Source of the DNA: an uncultured Muribaculaceae bacterium
Lineage (GTDB): Bacteria; Bacteroidota; Bacteroidia; Bacteroidales; Muribaculaceae
Reading direction: 5' to 3'
Assembly: GCA_910583795.1 (NCBI GenBank)
Contig: CAJTZQ010000031.1
Location: 1 to 42,966 of the forward strand
Length of the DNA: 42,966 nucleotides
Each line of letters opens with the position of its first letter. The stretch's first letter is position 1. A program made the translations under genes and the position numbers. The notes beneath the pieces are model-generated. The model did no database searches. It was not told where the DNA came from and saw nothing but the letters and a program-made list of their open reading frames with translations. This document shows, in pieces, positions 16,972 through 25,344 of this stretch.

Positions 16972-18423
16972 TTATTCAAGTGTTATTTTCACTATTTTCT
17001 TCTTATTGTTTCTTTTAATGACCGAAATTTTTTCAAGCAATCCTTTAGAATCGGGAAAATCAGGCAACTCTTTAAGCATATCTTCTGCACGCTCATAATC
17101 CCCTTTTGCAAACAACAGTATGGCACGCGCATAATTCGCCTCCGGAGAGTCGCCGGCACGTTTCAAATAATTCTCTGCTGTCGTGAGGTCGTTGCGTTGC
17201 AAAGCGGCATTCGCTGCATTGATGTTGGCTACAGGATTGTGAGGATACATTCTCACGGCAGTCTCATAGACTTCGTTAAACTCGTCACTTCCGGGCTGTA
17301 AAGAGTTGCCAAGAAGGAAGAACTCATTGAGTGAAAGCCTGTTTGGCTTTGTCTTCATCACTTCCCGAATTTTGTCAATATTATCGAAGCGCCTTATTTC
17401 GTATATTATCTTATAGTCGGTATGGCGCAAGGGCGGATAAAAATTATGAAGCATAAACTTGTATTCTTTTGGAAAGGCACGCTTAATTTTTGCTTCCTTG
17501 ACATCAGGATCCATATCGGAATCAATCAGAGATAATATTTCTTCCTTGTGATCTATGTTGGACAACGTTACAAATCTCCTTAGCCCTTCCCAGTCCTCAG
17601 GCTCATAGTCGGTAGAGATTATATTGTCTTTAAATTTATAAAGTTGGCAAATGTGATTTTTCAAAGCCTCTGTACGCCCTATTGCAAGATCAGTGTTGTG
17701 ACTGTAGGGGCTTTCCGGCGATGCATACCCTTTGAGCCACACACCGGTAATCGTCACGTCCTTGTCATTAAGCACGGTGTCGATGCTTGCCTGTATCTTC
17801 CCAAGTTCCCTGACATTGTTGCGATAATCCGGGTATATTTCTGTCCGGTCAACAGGGAAGTCAACAAATGCAGATCCGCTCAGGGTGTCTGTTTTAGCTA
17901 AAGATTCCTTGGTCTGGAAATATGCCATCTCAGGCATCACCGGTTCAGAATAAAAATATTCTGTCACCGGGTCTGTCTTTTCTTCAATAAGGCAGTTGGC
18001 ACAACCGAAAAGCTGTCGTCTTATCACCAATCTGGAATCTCTCATCCAGTCCTGATATGGGGTGTCGGCATGATAGGCAAAAGCTTCCGGACGTTCCGAA
18101 TTCTTAAAAATGCTCTGCCCATTACTAATTCCTAATTGATCATTACTATTTGATCTCAGGTATTGAATGTAACGCTGACGCCCGTAAACACCAACGGACG
18201 GTAGTGATATTGTATCTCCTTCTGTTGAGACAATAAGCGGAGTAATCACTTGCGCACGAGAACTTCCCACCTCTGTAGGACTTAAGTCAAGCGTCATATT
18301 GACCACCATATAATTGCCATGGCGATCAAACGACAGACTGTCCACTCCGACAGGGGCGATCCCTTTCGCCCCTGTGCAGAGTGCATACATAGTAATAAAT
18401 AGTATAAGTAGTATCTTTTTCAT
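16972..18423 (-). CDS. DUF3868/OmpA-like protein with TPR-like tail, minus-strand operon
   Basis: The 483-residue form starting at 18423 (MKKILLILF...) is preferred, because the upstream 22 in-frame residues translate repeat R4 and precede the signal peptide. A DUF3868-like N-terminal beta region ('SFDRHGNYMVVNMTLDLSPT') is followed by an OmpA-like fold with 'LKGYASPESPYSHNTDLAIG' and then a helical TPR-like tail ('ANAALQRNDLTTAENYLKRA'). Such proteins accompany type V pilus loci in Bacteroidales and may tether the pilus apparatus to the cell wall. The paralog on the plus strand is 481 residues. Confidence 0.8.
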   Translation of the reverse strand: MKKILLILFITMYALCTGAKGIAPVGVDSLSFDRHGNYMVVNMTLDLSPTEVGSSRAQVITPLIVSTEGDTISLPSVGVYGRQRYIQYLRSNSNDQLGISNGQSIFKNSERPEAFAYHADTPYQDWMRDSRLVIRRQLFGCANCLIEEKTDPVTEYFYSEPVMPEMAYFQTKESLAKTDTLSGSAFVDFPVDRTEIYPDYRNNVRELGKIQASIDTVLNDKDVTITGVWLKGYASPESPYSHNTDLAIGRTEALKNHICQLYKFKDNIISTDYEPEDWEGLRRFVTLSNIDHKEEILSLIDSDMDPDVKEAKIKRAFPKEYKFMLHNFYPPLRHTDYKIIYEIRRFDNIDKIREVMKTKPNRLSLNEFFLLGNSLQPGSDEFNEVYETAVRMYPHNPVANINAANAALQRNDLTTAENYLKRAGDSPEANYARAILLFAKGDYERAEDMLKELPDFPDSKGLLEKISVIKRNNKKKIVKITLE

Positions 18424-18607
18424 TGTTAAGGTAAGTTGTGGGTTGTAGGTTGTGAGATCTGAGTTGTGAGTTGTGAGTTTATTAGTCATTGGTCGTTGGT
18501 CTTTGGTCGTTAGTTTGTTAGTCGTTAGTCATTAGTTTTCAGATTATTCTTAAACTCTAAACCATAAACTATCATCTATAAACCCTAAACTCCAAACCCT
18601 CAACCCT
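18424..18607. repeat. Heptad-repeat intergenic element R4
   Basis: On the plus strand the T/G-rich part (18424-18541) uses GTTGTGA, GGTCGTT/GGTCTTT and TTAGTCG heptads. The A/C-rich part (18550-18606) uses telomere-like CCCTAAA/CTCAACC words. Read in the direction of the flanking genes (minus), it runs T/G then A/C, and the A/C part leads into the DUF3868-like start codon. Its CCCTAAA arm is the near reverse complement of the left arm of R6. Confidence 0.85.
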
Positions 18608-18610
18608 AAA

Positions 18611-19189
18611 CTAAAACAGGTATACAAGATTGATGGCGGCTTTTGTCACACCGAAGTAGTTGTGGGGATGCTTTGTGTCAATCTTTGCTCCACACCCTGC
18701 GCAGCGGAAACGGTCATAGCGTGTGTAGGTCCATCCTATTCCGAGTTCCGCCTCGAGGTTCCAGTGCTCAGAGAGCGCCCAATCATAGCCGTAGGCAACG
18801 CCGAGACCTCCGAACCATCCCTGGTAACGTGAGTCTTTAAGTTTTTTGAAATCAGTGCCAAGGAATGAGAACGGGATGTCTAAACCGCCGACATTATACT
18901 GTCCGCCAAGCAGATGTGCTCCCACAAAATGACCAGCAAAGCGGTCGCAGAACCAGTAGCGGAGTTCAGGTTGGAGTAGCCAGTGCTTCCATCTGCGGTC
19001 GTGAGAAAGAGTCCAGAGATTGCCTTGCCCGGAGACGTCGAGGGTCCATTTTGGGGCGAGACCGACCTCCACGCCGAGATTCGGACTTAACAACACGTCG
19101 GAAATCAGGTTGCTTTTCAAAGCTACCTGTCCTCTTGCTAAGCAAACAACCGAAGTCAGCATGGCAAACAATATGAAAAATCTTTTCAT
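18611..19189 (-). CDS. DUF3575 outer-membrane barrel-like protein, minus-strand operon
   Basis: A 192-residue secreted protein with a signal peptide (about 1-20) and alternating aromatic beta-strands typical of DUF3575 ('LRYWFCDRFAGHFVGAHLLG', 'EAELGIGWTYTRYD') ending in Phe (VYLF), consistent with an outer-membrane barrel. A CxxC (CAGC) lies near the C terminus. First gene of the minus-strand pilus operon. Its paralog (19611-20198) is strongly similar, including a 33-bp stretch of identical DNA (19019-19051 versus 19761-19793, inverted). The role is probably in pilus assembly or the envelope and is not established. Confidence 0.85.
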   Translation of the reverse strand: MKRFFILFAMLTSVVCLARGQVALKSNLISDVLLSPNLGVEVGLAPKWTLDVSGQGNLWTLSHDRRWKHWLLQPELRYWFCDRFAGHFVGAHLLGGQYNVGGLDIPFSFLGTDFKKLKDSRYQGWFGGLGVAYGYDWALSEHWNLEAELGIGWTYTRYDRFRCAGCGAKIDTKHPHNYFGVTKAAINLVYLF

Positions 19190-19377
19190 CTTTATAAGTA
19201 GTTATTCAAGTAGTATACCGACACGCCAAATGTTATTTCTCCATACGTTCCTACCGTTTTTGAATGAATAAACAGGCAGATCATTTGATCAGTAGATCAG
19301 TAGTACAAGTAGTATATTTTAGGCGCGATGTAATCAATAAAAAATCCATCTCTTGTTAAGAGATGTATCGGCTACTT

Positions 19378-19406
19378 CGACAATAATTCCATTGTGATTA
19401 TTGTCG
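19378..19406. promoter_or_regulatory. 10-bp perfect hairpin in the divergent region
   Basis: CGACAATAAT (19378-19387) pairs with ATTATTGTCG (19397-19406) around a 9-nt loop. A smaller perfect stem CATCTCTT-GTT-AAGAGATG lies just before it at 19347-19365. Both could be operators or RNA structures. No TAnnTTTG promoter is evident for either operon in the region. Confidence 0.45.
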
Positions 19407-19407
19407 C

Positions 19408-19448
19408 TAATTGTTAAATGATTGTACTTAATTGTTGAATGATTATAC
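19408..19448. promoter_or_regulatory. Two 20-bp direct repeats spaced 21 bp apart
   Basis: 19408-19427 and 19429-19448 differ at only two positions (TAATTGTTrAATGATTrTAC), with 21-bp phasing, about two helical turns. A weaker third copy begins at about 19463. Phased direct repeats in a divergent promoter region suggest a transcription-factor site. No regulator gene lies in the immediate neighbourhood. Confidence 0.5.
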
Positions 19449-19522
19449 GCTACTTATCAATCTAATTGTTTAAGCTATAATTCATTAAAACTCTACCCGT
19501 TTTTTCTTACCGTCTGTCGGTC

Positions 19523-19546
19523 GGGGGAACTCTCATCTATTCCCCC
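19523..19546 (+). promoter_or_regulatory. Leader hairpin of the plus-strand pilus operon
   Basis: GGGGGAA (19523-19529) pairs perfectly with TTCCCCC (19540-19546) around a 10-nt loop, 64 bp before the DUF3575 start. No U-run follows, so it is unlikely to be a simple terminator. Confidence 0.4.
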
Positions 19547-19610
19547 TCCACCAGCCGGATTGAAAAATAACCTGCTACTCGTTAACTACTTGTACTGAAA
19601 ACTACTTATA

Positions 19611-20198
19611 ATGAAACGTTCGTTTTTTATATGGATCATGTACCTGATTGCTGCGGGATTAACCTCAGGAATTTCCGCTCAAAAGGTCGCGCTTAAAAGC
19701 AATCTCCTTTATGATGCCGCCCTCAGTCCCAACCTCGGCATAGAAGTCGGTCTCGCGCCCAAATGGACCCTCGACGTCTCCGGGCAAGGCAATTTCTGGA
19801 CAGTCAACAACCACAAATGGAAACACTGGCTCATCCAGCCCGAAGCCAGATACTGGTTTTGCCGCAGATTCGCGGGACATTTCTTAGGGTTACACGCCCT
19901 CGGCGGTCAATACAACGTCGGCAATATCGACATACCGGTAAATTTTCTCGGGACAGACTTCCACAACCTTAAAGACAAAAGATATCAGGGCTGGGGTGTA
20001 GGTGCCGGAATCGCTTATGGCTATGCATGGCCTGTACATCCACATTGGAACATAGAAGCTGAAATCGGAATCGGTTGGATCTATACCCGTTTCGATTCAT
20101 ACCCTTGTGCGGAATGCGGATCAAAAATCAGCAATAACCGCCCGCATAACTATGTGGGTCCCACCAAAGCAGCCGTCAACATTGTCTACCTGTTTTAA
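19611..20198 (+). CDS. DUF3575 outer-membrane barrel-like protein, plus-strand operon
   Basis: A 195-residue paralog of the minus-strand DUF3575 protein: signal peptide (about 1-23), barrel-like strands ('EARYWFCRRFAGHFLGLHAL', 'EAEIGIGWIYTRFD'), a CxxC (CAEC) and a terminal Phe. First gene of the plus-strand pilus operon. The ATG at 19611 is the third base set after the shared leader word AACTACTTATA, the same arrangement as at the mirrored gene. Identity with the other copy is highest in the middle, and the signal peptides differ. Confidence 0.85.
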   Translation: MKRSFFIWIMYLIAAGLTSGISAQKVALKSNLLYDAALSPNLGIEVGLAPKWTLDVSGQGNFWTVNNHKWKHWLIQPEARYWFCRRFAGHFLGLHALGGQYNVGNIDIPVNFLGTDFHNLKDKRYQGWGVGAGIAYGYAWPVHPHWNIEAEIGIGWIYTRFDSYPCAECGSKISNNRPHNYVGPTKAAVNIVYLF

Positions 20199-20310
20199 TT
20201 TTGAATGTTGAATTTTGAATGTTGAACTACTGAATTTTGGATGTTGAATTTTGAATGTTGAATTCAAAATCCAATATGGTTAATCCAAAATTCAAAATTC
20301 AAAATTCCCA
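20199..20310. repeat. Heptad-repeat intergenic element R5
   Basis: Starting at the DUF3575 stop, a T/G-rich array of GTTGAAT/TTTGAAT heptads (20199-20262) turns at GAATTC into an A/C-rich array of ATTCAAA words (20263-20310). The arms are mutually complementary and could form a long imperfect stem. The A/C arm leads to the next start codon at 20330. Confidence 0.85.
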
Positions 20311-20329
20311 AAAGCTTTCCATTGAATTT

Positions 20330-21775
20330 ATGAAACCATATATATCATGCGTCGTTGCTGCCTCCGCACTCACGGCAGCCGCAGGTGTAAACACCGGTCG
20401 ACTCCACATCTCCGATCTCGCTGTCTTAAAGTCAGACAATTCCATCACTCTTAACCTTTCCGTCTCTCCCGACAACTGGGGTATAAAGTCTAACGAAAAG
20501 GTGATCCTGATGCCAGCCATAATTGCGGGATCAGACACCGTTATGCTCGACCCCATAACCGTGGCAGGGAAACGTGCATGGTTCTACGAAGTGAGAAACG
20601 GCAACCGCTCTCCTCTTCTCTCAAAGACCGGAACCGGCAAGCAGATAGATTATTCCCGCACGGTAGACTATCTTCCATGGATGGAGACATCCACTGTGGA
20701 GATCCTTGTCGACACCATAAGCGAATGCAACTGTTCTGACCGGTTCTCCCCCTCCGGATCAGACGTGCTCAAAGTGGCTCAGCTAAACTACAGCCAACAG
20801 GCGATTCTACCGAAATTCAACTATATAGTTCCGGGTGACACATTAGAGAAGAACTTCTCGCTTTCCGGAAGGGCAAACATTCGCTTCATGGTCAACAAGA
20901 CCGATATCGACTGGAGCTATGCCGGCAATTATGCAGAACTCGATTCGATTCTTCTTTCCCTCAATAAAGTGAAAGACAATCCTGACGCCACTGTAAAAGA
21001 GATATCACTTTGCGGATACGCTTCTCCCGAAGGTCCGTACGCCAACAATGTCCGTCTCGCCAAGGGACGCACCGAGGTGGTGAAAGAATATGTAAGGAAA
21101 CACTCCACCCTCCCTGCATCTCTCTACAAAACTTCTTTCGTGGCAGAAGACTGGCAGGGACTGAAAAAATGGCTTGAAGTGAATCCGATACCCGGTTCAC
21201 AGCAAATGATAGCGTTTATCGACGACCCCAAGATTCCTTTGGAAACTAAAAACGACATCTTCAGGCAGCGATTCCCCGAGGCATATCCCGGATTGTTGAA
21301 AGAGGTATATCCCCTCTTGAGGCATACCGATTACAGGATTACATACAACGTCCGTAAATATTACGATGTCAACGAGATCCGTCAGGTGATGCTTACCAAC
21401 CCGCGCAATCTAAGCCAAAACGAGCTATATCTTCTTGCAAAGAGCTATCCGCAAGGGAGCAAGGAATATTTCGAGGTGTTTTCTCTTGCCGCACGACTCT
21501 TCCCCGATGACGCCACTGCAAATCTCAACGCCGGCTTGGCATCAATCAGCGTCGGCGACCTCACCGGCGCGGCAGGCTATCTCGAACGTGCCGGAGAGAA
21601 TCCCAAGGCTGATTATGCACGCGGCGTGCTTGCGGTCATGAACAAAGACTTTGCATCGGCACGCACCCTCCTTGAAAAAGCGGAGGCAGCGGGAGCCGAA
21701 GGTGCTTCGGAAATGCTCCAGCAGATAGACGCCTTTGAAGAAAGCTACCAAAACGGAGGGGTGACGATTCTTTGA
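20330..21775 (+). CDS. DUF3868/OmpA-like protein with TPR-like tail, plus-strand operon
   Basis: The 481-residue form starting at 20330 (MKPYIS...) is chosen because the in-frame upstream residues from 20255 are translated repeat R5 and would bury the signal peptide. It shares the full architecture of the minus-strand copy: DUF3868-like beta domain, OmpA-like 'LCGYASPEGPYANNVRLAKG', 'LLRHTDYRITYNVRKYYDVN', and a TPR-like tail ('LNAGLASISVGDLTGAAGYL'). Probably periplasmic or outer-membrane associated. Its exact role in pilus biogenesis is unproven. Confidence 0.8.
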   Translation: MKPYISCVVAASALTAAAGVNTGRLHISDLAVLKSDNSITLNLSVSPDNWGIKSNEKVILMPAIIAGSDTVMLDPITVAGKRAWFYEVRNGNRSPLLSKTGTGKQIDYSRTVDYLPWMETSTVEILVDTISECNCSDRFSPSGSDVLKVAQLNYSQQAILPKFNYIVPGDTLEKNFSLSGRANIRFMVNKTDIDWSYAGNYAELDSILLSLNKVKDNPDATVKEISLCGYASPEGPYANNVRLAKGRTEVVKEYVRKHSTLPASLYKTSFVAEDWQGLKKWLEVNPIPGSQQMIAFIDDPKIPLETKNDIFRQRFPEAYPGLLKEVYPLLRHTDYRITYNVRKYYDVNEIRQVMLTNPRNLSQNELYLLAKSYPQGSKEYFEVFSLAARLFPDDATANLNAGLASISVGDLTGAAGYLERAGENPKADYARGVLAVMNKDFASARTLLEKAEAAGAEGASEMLQQIDAFEESYQNGGVTIL

Positions 21776-21776
21776 T

Positions 21777-21999
21777 AGGGTTTAGGGTTGAGAGTTTAGA
21801 GTTTATGGTTTAAGAATAATTTGCAACCGGTATGCCGTAGGGACGCGATACATCGCGTCCGCAGCTGACATCCCAACGACAACAACTAGCGACCAACAAC
21901 CAACGGCAACAACCAAAGACCAACGGCAACAACCAAAGACCAACGACCAACGACCAAAGACCAAAGACCAACGACCAACAACCAACGACAACAATAACA
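21777..21999. repeat. Heptad-repeat intergenic element R6 with a central palindrome
   Basis: The left arm (21777-21820) has TTTAGGG/TTGAGAG/TTTAGAG/TTTATGG heptads. The centre holds a REP-like palindrome. The right arm (21868-21999) is a long A/C-rich array of GACCAAC/GACCAAA/AACCAAC heptads ending about 20 bp before the major fimbrillin ATG. The left arm closely matches the reverse complement of the right part of R4. Confidence 0.85.
21841..21860. repeat. REP-like palindrome inside R6
   Basis: GGACGCGAT (21841-21849) pairs perfectly with ATCGCGTCC (21852-21860) around AC. I recall similar palindromes around GGACGCGAT as dispersed repeats in Bacteroidales, which was not checked here. Confidence 0.6.
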
Positions 22000-22017
22000 A
22001 CATAAAATAAAATTCTC

Positions 22018-24141
22018 ATGAAATTCAACTATTTATCAATGGCAGCCGTGTCTATGCTGTTAGGGAGCGCCTTAGCGGGGTGTTCGTCCGACAGTATACT
22101 CAACGACGAACCGCAAATTGTCGACAGGGACACAGATTTCTACATCAATGTCGCTATTGCGAATCCGGAAGGGAATTCCACAAGAGCTGATGATCCCTCC
22201 AACGATAATAACAGCAATTATTCTCCAGGAGAGGGTGACGAAAACAAGATCAATGAGATTCTGTTCATTTTTTACAACAGTGATCTCAATTATGTCGGGA
22301 ATTACACCTATACTTACAATGCAGCGGATGGCAAACCGGGCAACGAAGATAACAAACCTGGCACAATTGAAACAGTGATAAATATCACTGTTCCGGTGTC
22401 TGTCAGTGCAGGATCTCTTAAACCAGCCTATGTAATGGCTTATGTGAATCCGGCAAAGGGTCATAATGACCGACAGAGTTCATTCGCCAATACCCTTAAG
22501 CTTACCCGTAAGCTCACAGAGGTGACGCCACAGACATATAAAGCAGCTACTGATACAGAAGCAGAGATATTGGAACATAAAGGTTACACCATGACCAACT
22601 CTGTATATTATGCCGCCAATGCTGCTGCCGGTGATCAGCCGGTTATAGCCGTCCCGATAAATCCTGACACGCAGCTCTGCACCTCAAAGGACGAGGCGGA
22701 TTCTGCCGTTCTTCCTGAAGCGAATACAGGAGATGTGAAAAAGAAAGAGAAAGTGGTCATCTACGTTGAGCGTGTAGTAGCCAAAGTCAGAGTTACCCAA
22801 GAGGAAACTGTAACTGCTGTGAACAACAAAATCAAAGATGCAGAAGGTAAAGAATACACCTTGAACTTCCATATTCTCGGTTGGGGCTTGAGTAATCTTG
22901 AGAAAGGGACATTCCTTCTTAAGAATTTCAGAGCCGGTTCTATAAACTATCCCTCCAGCGACAATACACCTATTGTAAATATGACCTGGAATGAAGCGCA
23001 AGGTGAGTTTAGCTCTTTGAATAATCCTTCCTGGAATTTCGCTACTGTGGGTGCGAATAATCCTACCGATAATTGGGGTATATCAGGAAGACGAAGCTTC
23101 TGGGCTATGTCTCCCACTTATTTCCCCGGAGCAGTGTACCCGTCTACTGCAGACGAGATATTGGTAGATAAAAAGAATTGTGCTCTTGATTATTTGAGTT
23201 TCAACGATATTTATAATTCTGAAGCAAACAATGGAGCCGGTGATATCGGTCCGCGAGGAAAAGCTATAGGTGCTAACAATTATATCTATACACTTGAGCA
23301 CACTATGCAACCTGCTGTCGTTACCAACGAGCAGAAAAGAGGAGTGACATGCGCGCTTATCGTAGGAAAATATTCATTTAAGAATGCAGCCGGTGGTGAA
23401 CCTGAGTATGTAACATTCTATATCCGTAACGGCGTTGATACCAGTGATAAGCCCGTCAGCATGTTCTATGCCGGGACTGATGCCTTGAAGAAAGCATATC
23501 TCAGCTACAACAATGTGATATATACGAAATCAACCCAGGACGGCAAAGATGTCTACACTGCGGTGAATGGTGATAATGCCAACCTTGACAATTTCACCAT
23601 TCTTCACTGCTCAGACAAGGATATTGTAGGAAACTACGATCCAAGCCGTTTCGTGACATTGCAACTCGCAAAGCTTCCGACTGCCGCAGCAGATAAATAT
23701 TATATGAAAACAGGGACTGACACTTTCCTGGAGATCATATCGGGAGCAACAGCCGGAGAAGGACAGGCGACACTGAAAGATGTGAACAAAGCTTTGTATT
23801 CATGTTTCAGCGGTCCTATGGGTGGTGTGTCTGAATATGAAGGGGGACTTGCATATTTTTCCGTACCTATCCAACACCTATGGACTAAAAATTCTGATGG
23901 CAATAATATGCCGGGAATCGGAGATGCAGGATTCACTGCAAAACTCGGACAGTATGGTATTGTGAGAAATCATGTCTATACCATCAATATTACCGACATC
24001 AACGGAATCGGCACAGGAATTGGAGAGCCGCAGGCTCCAATCGTTCCGATCGTAGACAATGAAAAATATCATATCAGGGCTGAAATAAGAGTGCAGAAAT
24101 GGCGTATCGTGCCTACTCAGGATGCCACCTTGCGACCTTGA
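22018..24141 (+). CDS. Mfa1-type major fimbrillin, plus-strand operon
   Basis: A 707-residue prepilin lipoprotein (lipobox ALAGC, C22) with T55-R56-A57 as the likely Arg-protease cleavage site. Conserved fimbrillin stretches 'VIYVERVVAKVRV', 'GQYGIVRNHVYTINITDING' and C-terminal 'EIRVQKWRIV' match the minus-strand shaft protein. Sequence elsewhere is strongly diverged, as expected for surface-exposed shaft subunits. It begins after the A/C-rich arm of R6 and is followed by two strong hairpins before the anchor gene. Confidence 0.85.
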   Translation: MKFNYLSMAAVSMLLGSALAGCSSDSILNDEPQIVDRDTDFYINVAIANPEGNSTRADDPSNDNNSNYSPGEGDENKINEILFIFYNSDLNYVGNYTYTYNAADGKPGNEDNKPGTIETVINITVPVSVSAGSLKPAYVMAYVNPAKGHNDRQSSFANTLKLTRKLTEVTPQTYKAATDTEAEILEHKGYTMTNSVYYAANAAAGDQPVIAVPINPDTQLCTSKDEADSAVLPEANTGDVKKKEKVVIYVERVVAKVRVTQEETVTAVNNKIKDAEGKEYTLNFHILGWGLSNLEKGTFLLKNFRAGSINYPSSDNTPIVNMTWNEAQGEFSSLNNPSWNFATVGANNPTDNWGISGRRSFWAMSPTYFPGAVYPSTADEILVDKKNCALDYLSFNDIYNSEANNGAGDIGPRGKAIGANNYIYTLEHTMQPAVVTNEQKRGVTCALIVGKYSFKNAAGGEPEYVTFYIRNGVDTSDKPVSMFYAGTDALKKAYLSYNNVIYTKSTQDGKDVYTAVNGDNANLDNFTILHCSDKDIVGNYDPSRFVTLQLAKLPTAAADKYYMKTGTDTFLEIISGATAGEGQATLKDVNKALYSCFSGPMGGVSEYEGGLAYFSVPIQHLWTKNSDGNNMPGIGDAGFTAKLGQYGIVRNHVYTINITDINGIGTGIGEPQAPIVPIVDNEKYHIRAEIRVQKWRIVPTQDATLRP

Positions 24142-24164
24142 TAAGGATAGTCTAAACCTCATGC

Positions 24165-24226
24165 AAGTTTCCGAGTTGCGACTCCGGAAACTTCCCAAAG
24201 GGGGAAGAGGCGTGAAACCCTCTTCC
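24165..24226 (+). terminator. Two stem-loops between fimbrillin and anchor genes (candidate attenuator)
   Basis: AAGTTTCC (24165-24172) pairs with GGAAACTT (24186-24193), with an inner GAGT/ACTC stem. GGAAGAGG (24203-24210) pairs with CCTCTTCC (24219-24226). Neither is followed by a clean U-run. The position after the shaft gene matches the hairpin-rich gap in the mirrored operon, so both may lower expression of downstream subunits or protect the shaft mRNA. Confidence 0.5.
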
Positions 24227-24250
24227 TTCACCAAATAAAATTAAAGTGAT

Positions 24251-25303
24251 ATGAAACATCTTTTTTCTACACTTCTGCATCGTTCTTTCATCATGGCGTC
24301 TTTGTCGGCGACATTGGTTTCCTGTGAGTCTGTCTTCGACGACGACCTGCCTGAATGCCGCACGGAAAACAGGATCGTTTTCCGCTATGACTACAATATG
24401 AAGTATGCCGACGCTTTCCCGGCTGAAGTCAATTCAGTGAAGATATGGGCTTTCGACCAACAAGGTAACCAGGTATGGAGCGCATCCGAGAGCGGCGAGG
24501 CTCTGCGTTCAAAAGATTTCTATATTGAATGCCCGCTGCAGCCGGGGACATACGATTTCCTAACCTGGTGCGGACTTGAAGGTAACGACAGTTTCAACCT
24601 CCTGACCGAGTCACCACAAAACATTACGCAACTCGGGGTTGACCTTCTCCTGAAAGGGGGGGCGCGCGACGGGGATTTTTCGGGTCTCTATTCCGACAAC
24701 AAATTCTCCGGTCTTTACCATGCTCTCGAAAAGGGGGTTGAGATCTATCGTAACCCCACTGCCAATGAGACACGCGAGATTGAACTCTCGCTGACAAAAG
24801 ACACAAAATATGTCAAGGTGCTTCTGCAGAACCTTGACGGGAAAGAGATGAAAACAGAAGATTTTTCGATCTCCATCTCCGCCGACGACTCAGAGCTTGC
24901 CTATGACAACAGCGTGCTTCCGGATACACCCGAATTCCGTTATCTCCCCTGGTCTCTGATCGGCGGTGTGGCTGAGATGCCCGACGGGATGGAAGGAACC
25001 GTGACATCCGTAAGCTCCGTGCTTGCGGAACTCTCCACCTCCCGCCTTATGAAAGGTGCGGAATGCTATCTTACCGTTACACGCAATTCCGACGGAAAAG
25101 AGATTATCCGCATACCGTTCATAGAATATCTGTTGCTCGTGAAAGGGAACTATCGCCCGATGTCTGATCAGGAATATCTTGACCGGCAAGACGAACATTC
25201 ACTCACATTCTTTCTCGACAGCGGGCTCAACTGGTATAGCCGGATAGGTATTTACATCAATTCCTGGCATATAGTACCTCCACAAGACACTCCCCTCCAT
25301 TGA
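24251..25303 (+). CDS. Mfa2/FimB-like pilus anchor lipoprotein, plus-strand operon
   Basis: A 350-residue lipoprotein (lipobox LVSC, C25) of the FimB/Mfa2 family, homologous over its length to the minus-strand anchor: 'NRIVFRYDYNMKYADAFPAE', 'YDFLTWCGLEGNDSF' and 'MSDQEYLDRQDE'. It lacks the repeat-derived insertion of that copy. Expected to sit in the outer membrane, hold the pilus base and end shaft growth. The stop is followed after 41 bp by the best start of the next gene. Confidence 0.85.
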   Translation: MKHLFSTLLHRSFIMASLSATLVSCESVFDDDLPECRTENRIVFRYDYNMKYADAFPAEVNSVKIWAFDQQGNQVWSASESGEALRSKDFYIECPLQPGTYDFLTWCGLEGNDSFNLLTESPQNITQLGVDLLLKGGARDGDFSGLYSDNKFSGLYHALEKGVEIYRNPTANETREIELSLTKDTKYVKVLLQNLDGKEMKTEDFSISISADDSELAYDNSVLPDTPEFRYLPWSLIGGVAEMPDGMEGTVTSVSSVLAELSTSRLMKGAECYLTVTRNSDGKEIIRIPFIEYLLLVKGNYRPMSDQEYLDRQDEHSLTFFLDSGLNWYSRIGIYINSWHIVPPQDTPLH

Positions 25304-25344
25304 TACGGGGAGCAAGAAGTTTATCAGAAAAGACTATCAACAGA

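Larger units (their letters stand above)
19192..19611. repeat. Terminal inverted repeats bracketing the divergent pilus promoter region
   Basis: TTATAAGTAGTT (19192-19203) is a perfect inverted copy of AACTACTTATAA (19600-19611). A second pair CAAGTAGT (19207-19214) and ACTACTTG (19585-19592) lies just inside. Both composites directly abut the two start codons. They may be conserved leaders from duplication of the operon, or crossover sites of an invertible segment. Confidence 0.6.

Noticed and set aside
18550..18606. Plant-telomere-like CCCTAAA repeats
   Set aside because: They are one vocabulary among several heptad families, interspersed with variants and lying between genes of one operon, so not a chromosome end.
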